From: Epiperipatus broadwayi
Taxonomy: Eukaryota; Onychophora; Udeonychophora; Euonychophora; Peripatidae
DNA length: 64,000 nt
Reading direction: 5' to 3'
Assembly: GCA_028023455.1 (NCBI GenBank)
Contig: JAQFVV010012422.1
Coordinates: 6,881,710-6,945,709 of the forward strand
In this document: positions 23,616 through 34,085 of the stretch, piece by piece
How the letters are laid out: the number at the start of each line of letters is the position of its first letter
Position numbering within the stretch: position 1 is the first letter of the stretch
Position numbers and translations under genes: made by a program
The notes under the pieces: generated by a model
The model's input: the letters and a program-made list of their open reading frames with translations, nothing else
Database searches by the model: none
What the model was told of the DNA's origin: nothing

Positions 23616-25310
23616 AACCACTCATAAATGAGTAAGGCCATAGGAATGTAAATATTAATTATATTTTAATCATAAATGATAATTTATTGCCATTGTATAT
23701 CTAGATAGAAAAAATTATAGTGAGATGAAAAAGATTTAAACTTACAAACAACAATCTAATATATATATAAAGACTTCCAATTTTGTGACTGACATGGTGG
23801 CAGCAGTCTCACAAAAGTAGTGTATTTTTAGAATTTTGTGATAAATTCATTTGCCTTTTCTTATGTAATATTAACAATCGTACATGATACAAACAACATG
23901 GTACTATACCAATAACATTATGACATGACTGTCTCTTATATGCTTACCTATATATTTATGAGAATAATTCTGTTAACCCTATCTAAACCATCTAATATAA
24001 GCTTGAGTAATCAATGGATACCAGATGCTGCTACTATAATATCGCCATCCCCAGAACTATAATATCATCATTCTCAGAAACATAATATCACCACTCCCAG
24101 AACCACAAATATCACTATTCCCAGAACCACTTCTAATTTTTATTTTAAGTAGTGATAACTAGGTTTCAAATCTAGGATTAATGAATTTAGAAGTAACTAT
24201 TTATTTGTTTACACTATTCAAGATAAAAGCTCAAATTAAAAACAACTAAGGTTTTAAATCCAAACTAACATTCTTGCATAAAGCTATAGAAACCAATCTG
24301 GAGGGGAGCACAATATCATCTGACATCCATTATTTACTCAGTCTTACACTAGATGGCCTAGAATAAGCTGAAGAGACCTAACATAGAAGAAAATCATGTG
24401 ATATTGACATTGGTATTAACCTTCTCAACCAAAGAATAGAAGAGGCTTACAGTTAGCATAAAATTGAGGTTTCCAAAATATATGGAAACTGATCAGATGT
24501 TAGATCTATATAATTCTGAAAGAAATTTGGGTTGGGTTCAAACCTTAAGTTTTTTAAAATGTCAGCCTCTAAAGAAGTAAAGGTAGCTGTTAAATGCATT
24601 AGTTCCAGTTTTAAATTTTAGTTCTCATTAGGAATATTATAGCAATATATATTTGATTATTAATTAACCAGACTTAGAGAAAATAGTTTTAGATTAATGT
24701 GAAGAGATTCTTTAGAATACTATGATGTGATAACAAATTTAGAAATGTTTATGTTTAAAGAAAAAAACATTTGAAAAAGGAACAGGATATAAATAGGAAT
24801 AAGAAAGGAGGAAAAAATCAAGCATATATACGGACTTTAAAATTATGGTAAAATTCCTATTTTAATAAATCGTTCATAATATGTAGACAATTTTAAACAA
24901 GTTTTCTGATATTTTAAAAAAGTAAAGATAAAAGTAAATCAAAACCAGAAATATATTGAGAGAAATTAAATTTTGTATGATTCAACTTTGATTTTAGAAT
25001 ACATCTTTGCAAGTCCTACATGATCTAACCCGATGATGATGACAGACATAAAAAAGATTACTGGATCAAATTCCATAGGAATTAAAACAAAAAAGCTCTT
25101 AATCATCTGAATGTAACTATTACATTCAGCTTGCCTTTTGACCTCCTGAGCAGCTAACCATAACAATTACTTTCTTCCCACATACAAATAAAAATTATGA
25201 ATATATGCCTTCATCCGATAGCACTCGTTGCTTAAAATTATAACTAATTATTCATATACTGGCTATACTTTTAAATTAATGAATGCTATCAAATGATATT
25301 CATCTATTTT
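23616..25310. other. Non-coding stretch
   Basis: No gene. At 24020-24135 a short 'CCCAGAACCAxAATATCAC' phrase recurs irregularly. A possible family B fragment lies at about 24300-24370 ('CATCTGACATCCATTATTTA', 'CTTACACTAGATGGCC'). Confidence 0.45.
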
Positions 25311-25314
25311 TGAT

Positions 25315-25465
25315 TAATCCTACACTTCCCTGTGCAATTTGGCTCGGCAGTAGAGGACATATTTGAAACTCAAGGTCAACGAATCACAAGCAAGCTCTGT
25401 TATTTCTAATATTCGAATTTTTATGAACTCCCAAGTAACAAACCATTAGATTTTTATTTATATAT
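25315..25465 (+). repeat. tRNA-derived SINE copy
   Basis: Head 'TTTGGCTCGGCAGTAGAGGA' (box A region) and 'GAAACTCAAGGTCAACGAAT' (box B region); tail 'GAATTTTTATGAACTCCCAA' followed by GTAACAAACCATTAGATTTT. One of the better copies. Confidence 0.65.
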
Positions 25466-25929
25466 TCTTTTTTTTTTTTTTAAAATCCATTCCATGTATA
25501 AATAAAACAAAATATGAAATACACAAAATTATTATACATTAAGAGATTCATTTTAAAATAATGATATATTGTTAAATAATTTTCCAAAATATTTGTTTCC
25601 TTTAGTATAAAAATTGTATGTATTACGACTACATATAGCATAAAGGATATAAGTAAATTAAACGTAAGTAATTACATTTCTATGCGCTTGGAATAAACAA
25701 CGCTCTACGTCAATGCATGTTAATAGAAAATAGACAATTCATCTAATCTCTAAGCTTAAATCGTATCTAGTTAACATTCACTGATGTTGCTGGAAATGGA
25801 GCGTGACATTTATATATTAGTCAAATTTTAAGCTTGACTTTCTGAAATCATATATATATTACAGGAATGAGACTGCGTTTTATTTTTAACGACCTGCAAT
25901 AATAATTTAGTTTTAATATATGTAACTAC
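25466..25929. other. Non-coding, no feature seen
   Basis: AT-rich DNA with a poly(T) run at 25468-25482. Confidence 0.5.
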
Positions 25930-26040
25930 TAAAAACGCTTATATAAGGGGTTTGAACACGGATTTTCAAGCTCCCTTCAATTATCGAATCTATCTCGTAC
26001 AAGCGATACCCAAGACCACACACATGCGTAAAAGGTAAAT

Positions 26041-26105
26041 GATCTGCAATATCCGTATTTTGTGCTGCACCAGCACTCATCAGTTGATCCAGATCATTAT
26101 CTCTC
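26041..26105 (-). ncRNA. Hammerhead ribozyme relic (left arm)
   Basis: On the minus strand: CTGATGA at 26083-26077 and an intact helix II GTGCTG/CAGCAC (26076-26062). AAAA replaces the essential GAAA (26061-26058), so the conserved G of the core is lost. Helix I is partly retained. Predicted inactive. Confidence 0.75.
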
Positions 26106-26244
26106 TCACACACATATATAATCAGTGCTAGGTTTATATTAAGATAACAAATCTTCAAACTTTAATGGAGGATGGAGTGGATCAAAGCCTGTCCATTAAA
26201 GTTTGAAGTAGACTGAGCACTGATTATATATGTGTGTGTGGGAG

Positions 26245-26312
26245 ATGATGATCTGGACCAACTGATGAGTGCTGGTTCAGCACGAAGTATGTATATTAGA
26301 GATAATTTATCT
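26245..26312 (+). ncRNA. Hammerhead ribozyme relic (right arm)
   Basis: CTGATGA at 26262-26268, intact helix II at 26269-26283, then GAAG at 26284-26287 in place of GAAA. The short helix III segment TATGTATA is at 26288-26295. Helix I 3' side is TTAGA rather than TTGGT and pairs poorly with ACCAA. Likely inactive or weak. Confidence 0.75.
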
Positions 26313-26390
26313 TTTACGCATGTGTGTAGTCACATGATAGCCGGATAGCTTAAAGAAGTTTGAAAGTCTAAATTCAAGTCCTTTATATAA

Positions 26391-27555
26391 TTACATAATT
26401 CCAGGTATACAAATTATACTTGTCTTCAATCAAACATTATAATATGTTTAATAAAAACTAATTAAAGTTAATTTAGCAGATTATTAAAAATAAGACGCCG
26501 TCTGAAAAATTTAAGTGATATTTAACGTCTGGCTAATATATACACATCACACTCTATGCCCAGCAATGTCAAATGAATATTAGCTTAAATACCATCTAAG
26601 CTTAGAAAATTGTCGGATTGCCTATTTATTACCTATTAAATTGAAGTGTTGATTATTCATAGCAGACAGAAGTGTGACTACTTTCGTTTAATTAATGCGT
26701 GTTTAAGATTTTAACTATAAGAAAGAGGTTTAATAGAATGTCAAATTATTACCAGTAAGGATCAAATATTGATATTTAATATCTGTATCATATTGTCTTG
26801 CTTTTCTATAAATAAAGTTGATAAAGATTTAATGTATATATATAAGACAATTACCAGAAGAAAAGAGGATCCACAAGGCATTATGATACTATAATTAAAT
26901 AACAATTCTTAATCAATATGATACTATAATTAAGTAACAGTACTTGATCATTACTAATACTATTTTGCCATCTTATTAATACAATTTAATCTATATATTA
27001 GAAATTATAAACATGTCTTTAACAAAGCTCTCCTACATTATTATGATATTTGATGCAAGAGATATAGCATTTAGAATAGTGACACATACATAACCTTAAT
27101 GTACAAATAAGAGATGTGTGCTAAAGATTTTAGTATGTTGGGTTTAGAAGTGTGAAAGAATTTGGCAATAGTCACTAATGGGCTCTAATTACAAAAAACA
27201 TTTTTGTTAAATTTTATCTAAAAGAAATTTTTGGAGATCAAAAATATTCCCTTTTTCATTTTTTGAGAAATTTTAATCATCATATGAAAGAGTTACTAGT
27301 TTTTAAACAATCGCAATGCATTACTAATACTTTTAGTATTCAACCAAATATATGATGTTTCCTCTTGGCCGAAAATAGCTATCTGTGAAATATAGCACTT
27401 TTTTTTGTAAATCAGTACTGTCAAACAGATTAAACACTCAGTGAGAACATCCATGAGAGCTTCTAGTTTAGCATTTATTTTAAAATCAAACAAATATTAC
27501 ACAACCCCAGCTTCCACAATACTTTTCAGGAACAAACTCTTATTTCTACTACTCC
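26391..27555. other. Non-coding stretch
   Basis: A near-duplication of 'ATGATACTATAATTAA' with 'TAACA' occurs at 26884-26942. No gene. The 65-codon minus frame (27296-27493) has no recognised similarity. Confidence 0.45.
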
Positions 27556-27559
27556 ATTT

Positions 27560-28000
27560 CTGCAACCTATTGGAACCTTGGAACATCAAAGATGCTAGAT
27601 AATAGTGCTTATTAAACTCCTATCCAGCAATATCTTATCCACTTTCCCAGGCTAGCTTATGGCTACAATTACTAAGAAAGCAGGGGACACCAAAATATTT
27701 AATGATAGAGTTGGTGTCAGATTTATATAATTAGGCAAGCAAGCTAACATTAAGATTTTTAAATATCAGCTTGTTAATTTGTTAGTGCAAAGAGAGTAAA
27801 AGATAGCTTCTGAGTGAAAGTTGCATTAGACCCAAAAAATGCAGGTGCATTAAACCCATATACAAAACTTCTCACTTATGTAAACCATAAGCCAGAAACT
27901 GGTTTGAGGATATAGAAAGACAGTTAATAGATAGGAATTTAATATGCTCTACCATCTAGCATTTATTGATCATTCAAGCTTATGATGGACAGTAGAACTG
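27560..28000 (+). mobile_element. Family B retroposon copy with inverted 5' part
   Basis: The 3' half has 'CTTCTCACTTATGTAAACCA', 'AAGCCAGAAACTGGTTTGAG', 'GGAATTTAATATGCTCTACC' and 'CATTTATTGATCATTCAAGC'. The 5' half (27580-27680) contains the same motifs in reverse, for example 'GATGCTAGATAATAGTGCTT' and 'AAACTCCTATCCAGCAATAT'. It is therefore another long-range inverted copy. No protein. Confidence 0.6.
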
Positions 28001-28430
28001 GAGTATAAATGGATTATTTGATCCTAAATTTCATTTATTAGCATGGCATTTGAATACATGAAAAACGTCACTATGAACTGAATAGATTTTTAATCACCTG
28101 AGAATATATTTTTTTACTCCAAAAAACAAAAAAACAAACAAATGTTGGATTCAAAGCATCCCATAATTTTCTCTGCTTTCAGCCAACATCTACATTAGGA
28201 ACATTAATTCACTTTATTTACTCCTGCATCCAAGGCTTGCTCAAACTTACAATAGACAGCTCAAGATTAGATAGAGTGAATTATTACCCTGAATGCAGAT
28301 ATAAATATAACCTACATTTGCTTTAATATTCAATGAAATTTCAAGTTTCTGGAATAAATACAGAAGGACAATCAACTCTTATTTAAGAGTAGAGAGATAT
28401 TATAACTTTATCTTATTGCATTGCCAAATT
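28001..28430. other. Non-coding, no feature seen
   Basis: No gene or clear repeat. Confidence 0.5.
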
Positions 28431-28433
28431 CAT

Positions 28434-28607
28434 ATAATATTAATATCATCTATGTTTTTTATTACTTTTTACAATGGTTTTTTACAACCCACTATTGACA
28501 GTTTTGTCTGTCCCAGCAATCTTCTTCAAAACTATAACAAATACAATACAAATACATAAATACACATAGTAAAAATAGTAAAGAACATAGATGATATTAA
28601 TATTATA
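28434..28607. repeat. Foldback with about 38 bp arms
   Basis: Left arm 28434-28473 ('AATATTAATATCATCTATGT') and right arm 28568-28607 ('CATAGATGATATTAATATTA') are reverse complements with a few mismatches. They enclose about 95 bp of unique sequence. It may be a miniature transposon relic. Confidence 0.75.
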
Positions 28608-28891
28608 AAAGTATAGATATGTATAAGTGTTAAGACTTCTGGCCAAAGCAATTGATAGGAAACATATCATGATGAATGACAACATCCCCCCCCTCTTTTA
28701 AAATAATTTATTCTAATGTCTCAGTATGCAGAAACTTCAAACAAAGCATTATCAGATTCTCCCAACTTACTTTAAAATGATCTGCAATTGTTTGGCTCAA
28801 TCACATGATTAATTGTACTTAAAATAGATAGATGTAGATTTGAGCAATGCATACAATTGCTACAATTATTACTTCAATTCCATAATTAGCT

Positions 28892-28892
<1 letters not shown>

Positions 28893-28924
<32 letters not shown>

Positions 28925-29121
28925 TACTATTCAGGATTTTCAAAAATTAATACAGTCATTTGCAAAGTATTTATATAAAACAAATCTACTTATCTCAGTA
29001 CCATACCGTTTTCAGCAACAACTTTCATTTCAAAATAAAGCTGAATGGACAATCGTCACTCAGGTACCTAGTGACGATTTTTTCAGACGCCATTGCTAAG
29101 GTTTACAGCCTTGTTAAAACT

Positions 29122-29162
<41 letters not shown>
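28893..29162 (+). repeat. Two (AAT)n microsatellites
   Basis: (AAT)10 at about 28893-28923 and (AAT)12 at about 29125-29160. The poly-Asn (28960-29271, plus) and poly-Leu (29103-29312, minus) frames across the second run are artefacts. Between them a 10 bp stem hairpin (AATCGTCACT ... AGTGACGATT, 29050-29078) precedes a T run. Confidence 0.9.
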
Positions 29163-30960
29163 ATTTACATTTTTAGCTACCATTTGTTTAGTATGGCTAT
29201 TTTGCAAATCTAAAAGTTCACAAACTATCAACTTTTGGGAGTTTATGTGTTTTGTATTTATTACTTCATAGTATGAAATGCCAAATACAAAAAATATTTT
29301 ACAAAAATACATGAAAATCTGATCTTATTTTATGCTGCACTTTTGTATAAGCCCATTGTGAGAGATAGCCATTATATAGAACCAAGCCACCACACCATGT
29401 GAGATAGCCATTGTGTGCAACTAAACCATTACAGGGTTTATCAATATCTGGATATGCCAAGGATTAAAAAACATGTATGCAGACAATACAATTTTTATTT
29501 TTATTTTTTAAAAAAAATATTAGTTATCAACCAAGATCTTAAAACTATAAAAATCTTTTAATTTTTCTTGATTCTTTTTGCAAATCCATTTTCATTACAT
29601 CTATTTAAAAAAAAAAAAAACTAAAACAAATAATGAGAATACATTTGGAAGTATGCATAAAAGGAAAAAGATGTGGGTTACTCCTGGAAACACACACGTT
29701 ATCAGAGGATCTCTGTCATAATGTTATAAAAAAACAAATTTTGATTTGTTTTATTAAATTTTATTATCTGTTTTAAGGCTTCATATTAATTAAAATAAGA
29801 TTTGATGTATATATTTTAATTAATTGGACTTTTGTATAAGATGCAGCAATCAGAAGCAAGTAAACTATTTTGAAGCTGGTTGCGAATTGGTGCTTGGATG
29901 AATCAAAGTGCTTAGATAACTCAATCTGATTTGGGATAAACGTTAAATACATACATAATACCGCTTATTAAAAAAATAAATATAATTCTTTAGTTCAAAA
30001 AATCATGTGATATTTGGATATCCAACTATCAGATTGACTACAAAAGTTTCATTCAACTAAAGTAGGAATTTTTAAACATTTATCCAAGAGAATCAAGACA
30101 GGAGCCCTTTAACTCATTAGCCTATCGTTCCATTGCTGCACTAAATCTCATGGACAAAAATAACTATGGGATACATAGAAAATGTATCCCCTAAATTGGA
30201 TTCATTTGTGATTTCATTAAATAACTCAGTTTTGCATTGTATTTAAAAACTGGACAGTCAACGATAATAATTATTTAATAGTTGTTAAAAAAAAAACATT
30301 GGCCCTTTAACGATACAAATAAAACTTTTTTAAAAAAGCATGTGGCCCTTTAATAATAGTAACAAAAATCTATTAATATCAGTTTAAAATAGTTTTAAAA
30401 ATAGAATAATCAATATACAAATAGAATAATCAATATAAATGGAGAAAAGTAGGATTTAGTTATTATTTTTTTATTTTTTGCCTAAAGAAAAATTATCAAC
30501 ACGTACATTTATTAACTAAAGGTCACCTATTATTTGAGTTAGTTGTAATTTTCATGCAGACTAGAAATTATTTCATAAGTAATTGCAGACATTTCAGCAA
30601 ATTAATTAACTAATTAAAAAACATTAATTCTTTTAAATAAAAGAAAACGTGATTTATTTTATTTATGTCAAACAAAAAAATGTTTCAAAAAAATAAATAA
30701 AAACTGAAAAAAGACAAACATCTAAAAAGAGAAATTTTCCAGAATCTAGATAACAGAAAAGATATCTCCTGAAACAGATAAACAATATATGTATAATATA
30801 TACTGAACCGGTCCCTGAATAACTCCAAAAAAAGATTCTTACTTGGTTTTAATATATATCTGAATAAACCTTATTCTTGCTGGTTTTAAATACCTTTTAA
30901 CATAACTTTATATCATTCGGATTTAGTAAGTTTTAATCTCTTGACTTTAATAAGCATATT
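29163..30960. other. Non-coding stretch
   Basis: No gene seen. It may be intron sequence if the exon at 31018 is real. The 29355-29425 segment repeats 'TGTGAGATAGCCATT' twice. Confidence 0.4.
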
Positions 30961-31017
30961 ATTAAGCTCAATACATAACTTCTCGGTAATGATTATTTTA
31001 TATTTTTAATATTACAG

Positions 31018-31134
31018 GAAAGGACTAGCCCTTCAAGCAGAGGGGAGAATGCCATTGACAGCATAGCTATCAATGATACCCAACACAACCACAATTCCTG
31101 TCTGCGGCCCATCTCGACTGCTGGAACCAGTTAA
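31018..31134 (+). CDS. Candidate terminal coding exon, unknown gene
   Basis: Immediately after a good acceptor (a T-rich tract, then ATTACAG ending at 31017) an open phase-0 frame of 38 codons ends in TAA at 31132-31134. It begins ERTSPSSRGENAIDSIAIND and ends RPISTAGTS. The segment is far less AT-rich than its surroundings. It is followed by a 3'UTR-like stretch with an AATAAA signal at 31291-31296. Ser/Thr/Asn-rich hydrophilic tails like this are common at C-termini of receptors and channels, but I recognise no family. Upstream exons were not found in the window, so the gene would have a long last intron. The frame is short enough that chance is possible. Confidence 0.4.
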   Translation, partial: ERTSPSSRGENAIDSIAINDTQHNHNSCLRPISTAGTS

Positions 31135-31290
31135 CTACCTAAGGTTATATATAGCTGGCATGCTCAGATGACAGACAATCCAGCACTTGAAATATCCCAA
31201 GCTAGCTCATACTCTGTCTCAGGTGGTCCAACACATTAACTTAACACAGATATTTATACATGAACTCACTGGTCATGCAGTGACAAGACA

Positions 31291-31296
31291 GAGAAT
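31291..31296 (+). promoter_or_regulatory. Possible polyadenylation signal
   Basis: Canonical AATAAA about 157 bp after the stop codon of the candidate terminal exon. Common by chance in AT-rich DNA; only the context gives it weight. Confidence 0.3.
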
Positions 31297-31559
31297 AAAC
31301 CAAATGGCATTAAGCAATATTATTATTTACTTACATATGCACATATATTTAACATAATATAACATAATTAATTTTTATGCAAGAAAATATAAATGCTTAC
31401 TTTCAGGCTAAAATTATAATAATCCTTTCATTAAAAGTTTATTTCATTTAAAATAAAGTATCTAGACTGTTATTTAGAATTATATTTACCCAGGTTTTCA
31501 TTTGTGTATATTTTCCATTGTTTTGATTCCAACCATTTAGTATTTTTCATTCTCCATTG

Positions 31560-31935
31560 ATGGCTTCATGGCTTTCCTTCCATGTTTCTGTTGAGTTTAT
31601 GGCAGCATCTATTTACAATCTAGGCATTTGTCCTGGGCATTGGTTCCAGGTGAGACCAGTTGATTTTTGCCTGATGACTAGGGCATGAAGTTGTCAAACA
31701 CTCCTATGGCTGTCTGGTAATGCATATTGCTAGCTCTGCAGCTTTTACATTGATGTTGACTGCTGCATTAATTGACTGGCATACTACTGCATGTACAGTT
31801 TCTGAATATCTGGATCTCTGGTTGTTTGGATTCTCAATGAAAAACTCTGAGTCTGCAGTCTTCCTGAACTGAATAATAATAATCTGAACTGAATCAATAA
31901 TGGAATGAAGACTGGATTGAAGAACAAAAGCCAAG
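31560..31935 (-). other. Lower-AT island, possibly decayed coding sequence
   Basis: A segment with clearly more G and C than its flanks. The minus strand has a 76-codon frame (31704-31934). Neighbouring frames also read for 20-30 codons between stops, as in a decayed transposon ORF. I recognise no domain. It could also belong to the 3'UTR of the gene ending at 31134. Confidence 0.3.
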
Positions 31936-32525
31936 TCATCCTTTTATATCTTAACTCTCCCATTGTTCTAATTTCTTATCATTATTTTGAATTTTAATCA
32001 TAAACTTGAATATGTTTTTTTAATAAATTTTTACATTGTTTTATCTCATGATTTTACATTTGCTTTAATCTAATATTTTTTTAGATTAATCTACTATCTC
32101 TTTGCATTTACAGAATAGATTAGTTTACATAGATTTTTAATTAATTCAATTATTAGTTTTATATTTTCTTTATCAGACAGTAATCTTTTTAAGTAATTAC
32201 ATTTTCAAAAAGTTTTTCTTTTACAAACTAATTTTCATTCTGATTTTCCATATTTACATATTTTTACACACTTATTCTTTTAATTTCTTTAAAAAGGAGA
32301 GAGTTTTTCTAATTCTTTCCCTACTCTGTTTTCAAGGCAAAGCTTTATTCTCTTTTAAAAGAAAATATAACACAACCCTTTTATTGTATTACATTTTAAA
32401 ATCTACTTTTTAACTAATAATTTTAACTATTCTTGTTTATTTGATTTTCTTTTTTAATAAATCCAATCATGTATTTTTAAACTATGAAATATGTGATGCA
32501 GATATATGTGTTTTATAACATATAT
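31936..32525. other. T-rich non-coding stretch
   Basis: No gene or repeat noticed. Confidence 0.5.
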
Positions 32526-32528
32526 CTT

Positions 32529-32955
32529 TCTGGCAAAATAGACTTGAATTCAGACTTTCAAACTCCCTACAGCTATGCACACCATTGTATACAACTGATA
32601 CACATGACCACATACATGTAAAAAAGATAAATGATCTCCAATGTATTTTGTGCTGAACCAGCAGTCTTCAGTTGGTCCAGATCACCATCTACCACCCACA
32701 TATACAATCAGTGCTCATTTTATATTAAAATAACAAATCTTCAAACTTTAATGAACAGGTTTCAATCTTCTCCACCCTTCAACTCTTTAGCCATCCATAT
32801 CATTGAAAATCTGATGATGGAATGCTCAAAGCCCTTGTTGATGCCAATATTAGAAATCATTTACTTTTTTCACATGAAGGCCATCATGTATATCAGTTAT
32901 ATATGATGGAGTACATAGCTGTAGGGAGCTTGAAAGTCTGAGTTCAAGACCATTC
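32529..32955 (-). mobile_element. Family A hammerhead retroposon, copy 4 (minus orientation)
   Basis: The 3' end is at the low-coordinate side (TTGAATTCAGACTTTCAAAC, 32535-32554). Its inverted copy lies at 32918-32950 (AGGGAGCTTGAAAGTCTGAG). The minus-strand order is inverted 3' segment, 'TCAGATTTTCAATGATATGG', 'GTTCATTAAAGTTTGAAG', hammerhead, 3' end. The 91-codon plus frame across it (32631-32906) is an artefact. Confidence 0.8.
32629..32692 (-). ncRNA. Hammerhead ribozyme relic
   Basis: Minus strand: CTGAAGA at 32671-32665 (allowed variation at position 7). Helix II has a C/C mismatch at the closing pair, and AAAA (32649-32646) replaces GAAA. Helix I AACCA/TTGG is partly retained. Predicted inactive. 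Confidence 0.7.
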
Positions 32956-32994
32956 TAATTACATTAAATTCAGTATAGACAATATATATTGGAG

Positions 32995-33508
32995 TGTTAC
33001 ACCCTAGTGCCACACTGAAAAAAGCCAGAGCTAGAAACCAGCTTGAGGATATGGATATTTAGAATAGCTTGTTAAGAGCTATTAGCATGCTCATTATATA
33101 ATATTTGTAGTACAAGCTTATTAAATTAAGTCACATAATGTATGACTTGATTTCCTTGCAATTATTGTTTTGCTCTTGAGACTTTGGTTATTTTATATTG
33201 CTAAAGCTATCAACATATGGTATATCTGAACTTAGTTCAGTCCCATATGGATATCTGAATATTCCAGATTTTCTGCTTAACAGTTAACTATTACATAAAT
33301 GCTAGGGCTGGACCTGGTATTTTTAAATCTAATGCCTGATTATCTTAGTGTCTCACTGACAAAAGCCAGAGCTAGAAACTGGTTTGAGAATGGGGATATT
33401 CAAAAAAGCTTGTTAAGAGCTATTAGCATGCTCATTATATAACATTTGTAGTACAAGATTATTAAATTAAGTCACATGATGTATGACTTGTTTGTAATTG
33501 TTTGTAAA
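32995..33508 (+). repeat. Direct duplication of a family B-like segment, about 165 bp x 2
   Basis: Copy 1 about 33005-33165 and copy 2 about 33350-33505 both contain 'AAAGCCAGAGCTAGAAAC', 'GCTTGTTAAGAGCTATTAGC', 'ATGCTCATTATATAA' and 'TTAAATTAAGTCACAT'. They are separated by about 185 bp similar to the interior of the foldback at 16.1-16.2 kb. The 'AGCCAGAGCTAGAAAC' element corresponds to the core region of family B. Confidence 0.75.
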
Positions 33509-33559
33509 CATTAAAAATATTATTTCAATTATAATTATATATATATTGTAACCTACTAG

Positions 33560-34085
33560 AATTAGAGAGGGGTATAAGAAGGAGAAAGAGAGAGAGAAGA
33601 AGAAGAAGAAAAGAAATAAAAGAGGAAGAGAATAAAGGGAGAAGATTATGAAATGGAAGTAAAAATGATGATGATGAAAGGTAAGTGAAAAGAAAGGGGA
33701 AGAAGATGATAAGAGAGATATAGAGAGAGATAAATTGTATCCTAATGAAATGAGAGAGGGGAAAAGAAAGAAAGAGAAAGAGAAATATAATGCTAATAAT
33801 GACATGGAGGTAATGATAATGATAAAGATAAATGATGGAAAAGAAATGAGAGAGGGGAAAAGAAATGGGAAAAATAATAGAAATGGTATATGTAATAGAG
33901 AGAGAAAAGAAATGAGATGATTGAAAGATATGAAAGAGAGATATAAGAAGATGGAATAAAGGAGAGAGAAATGAAATGAGATAATAAAAGAATATGAGGA
34001 AGAGGTATAAGAAGAAACCCTTAACAAATGTTTTAAAAGGGCTGAGATGATAGAAAGATATGAGAAATGACATGAAAAGAAATGG
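33560..34085 (+). repeat. Half-kilobase purine-rich tract
   Basis: Almost all A and G on the plus strand, with a degenerate unit such as 'GAAATGAGAGAGGGGAAAAG' recurring at about 33748 and 33844 and related forms to 34080. The long minus frames of 186 and 182 codons (33467-34073) are rich in Ser, Leu, Phe and Ile only because the complement is polypyrimidine. They are not genes. Confidence 0.85.

Larger units (their letters stand above)
25930..26390 (+). mobile_element. Family A hammerhead retroposon, copy 3 (full palindrome)
   Basis: The left half (25940-26165) is the inverted complement of the right half (26185-26388). The inverted copy of the 3' end therefore extends through the ribozyme, giving one hammerhead on each strand. 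The centre is 'AAACTTTAATGGAGG', facing 'GTCCATTAAAGTTTGAAG'. The 3' end reads GAAAGTCTAAATTCAAGTCC. Both ribozymes have core lesions. No clean target duplication was found. The 81-codon minus frame here is an artefact of the repeat. Confidence 0.85.

Noticed and set aside
25913-26158. 81-codon minus frame
   Set aside because: Lies inside a hammerhead element whose other copies have no conserved frame here.
29050-29085. 10 bp stem hairpin followed by T run, resembling a bacterial terminator
   Set aside because: The window is a eukaryotic genome; with no adjacent gene this is most likely chance or a small repeat.
28960-29312. Poly-Asn (plus) and poly-Leu (minus) frames
   Set aside because: Both run through an (AAT)n microsatellite.
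32631-32906. 91-codon plus frame
   Set aside because: Antisense to a hammerhead element; the frame is not kept in the other copies.
33467-34073. Two overlapping 182-186 codon open frames, the longest in the window
   Set aside because: They are the complement of a purine-rich tract and contain little but Ser, Leu, Phe, Ile and Tyr. No domain, no splice or start context.
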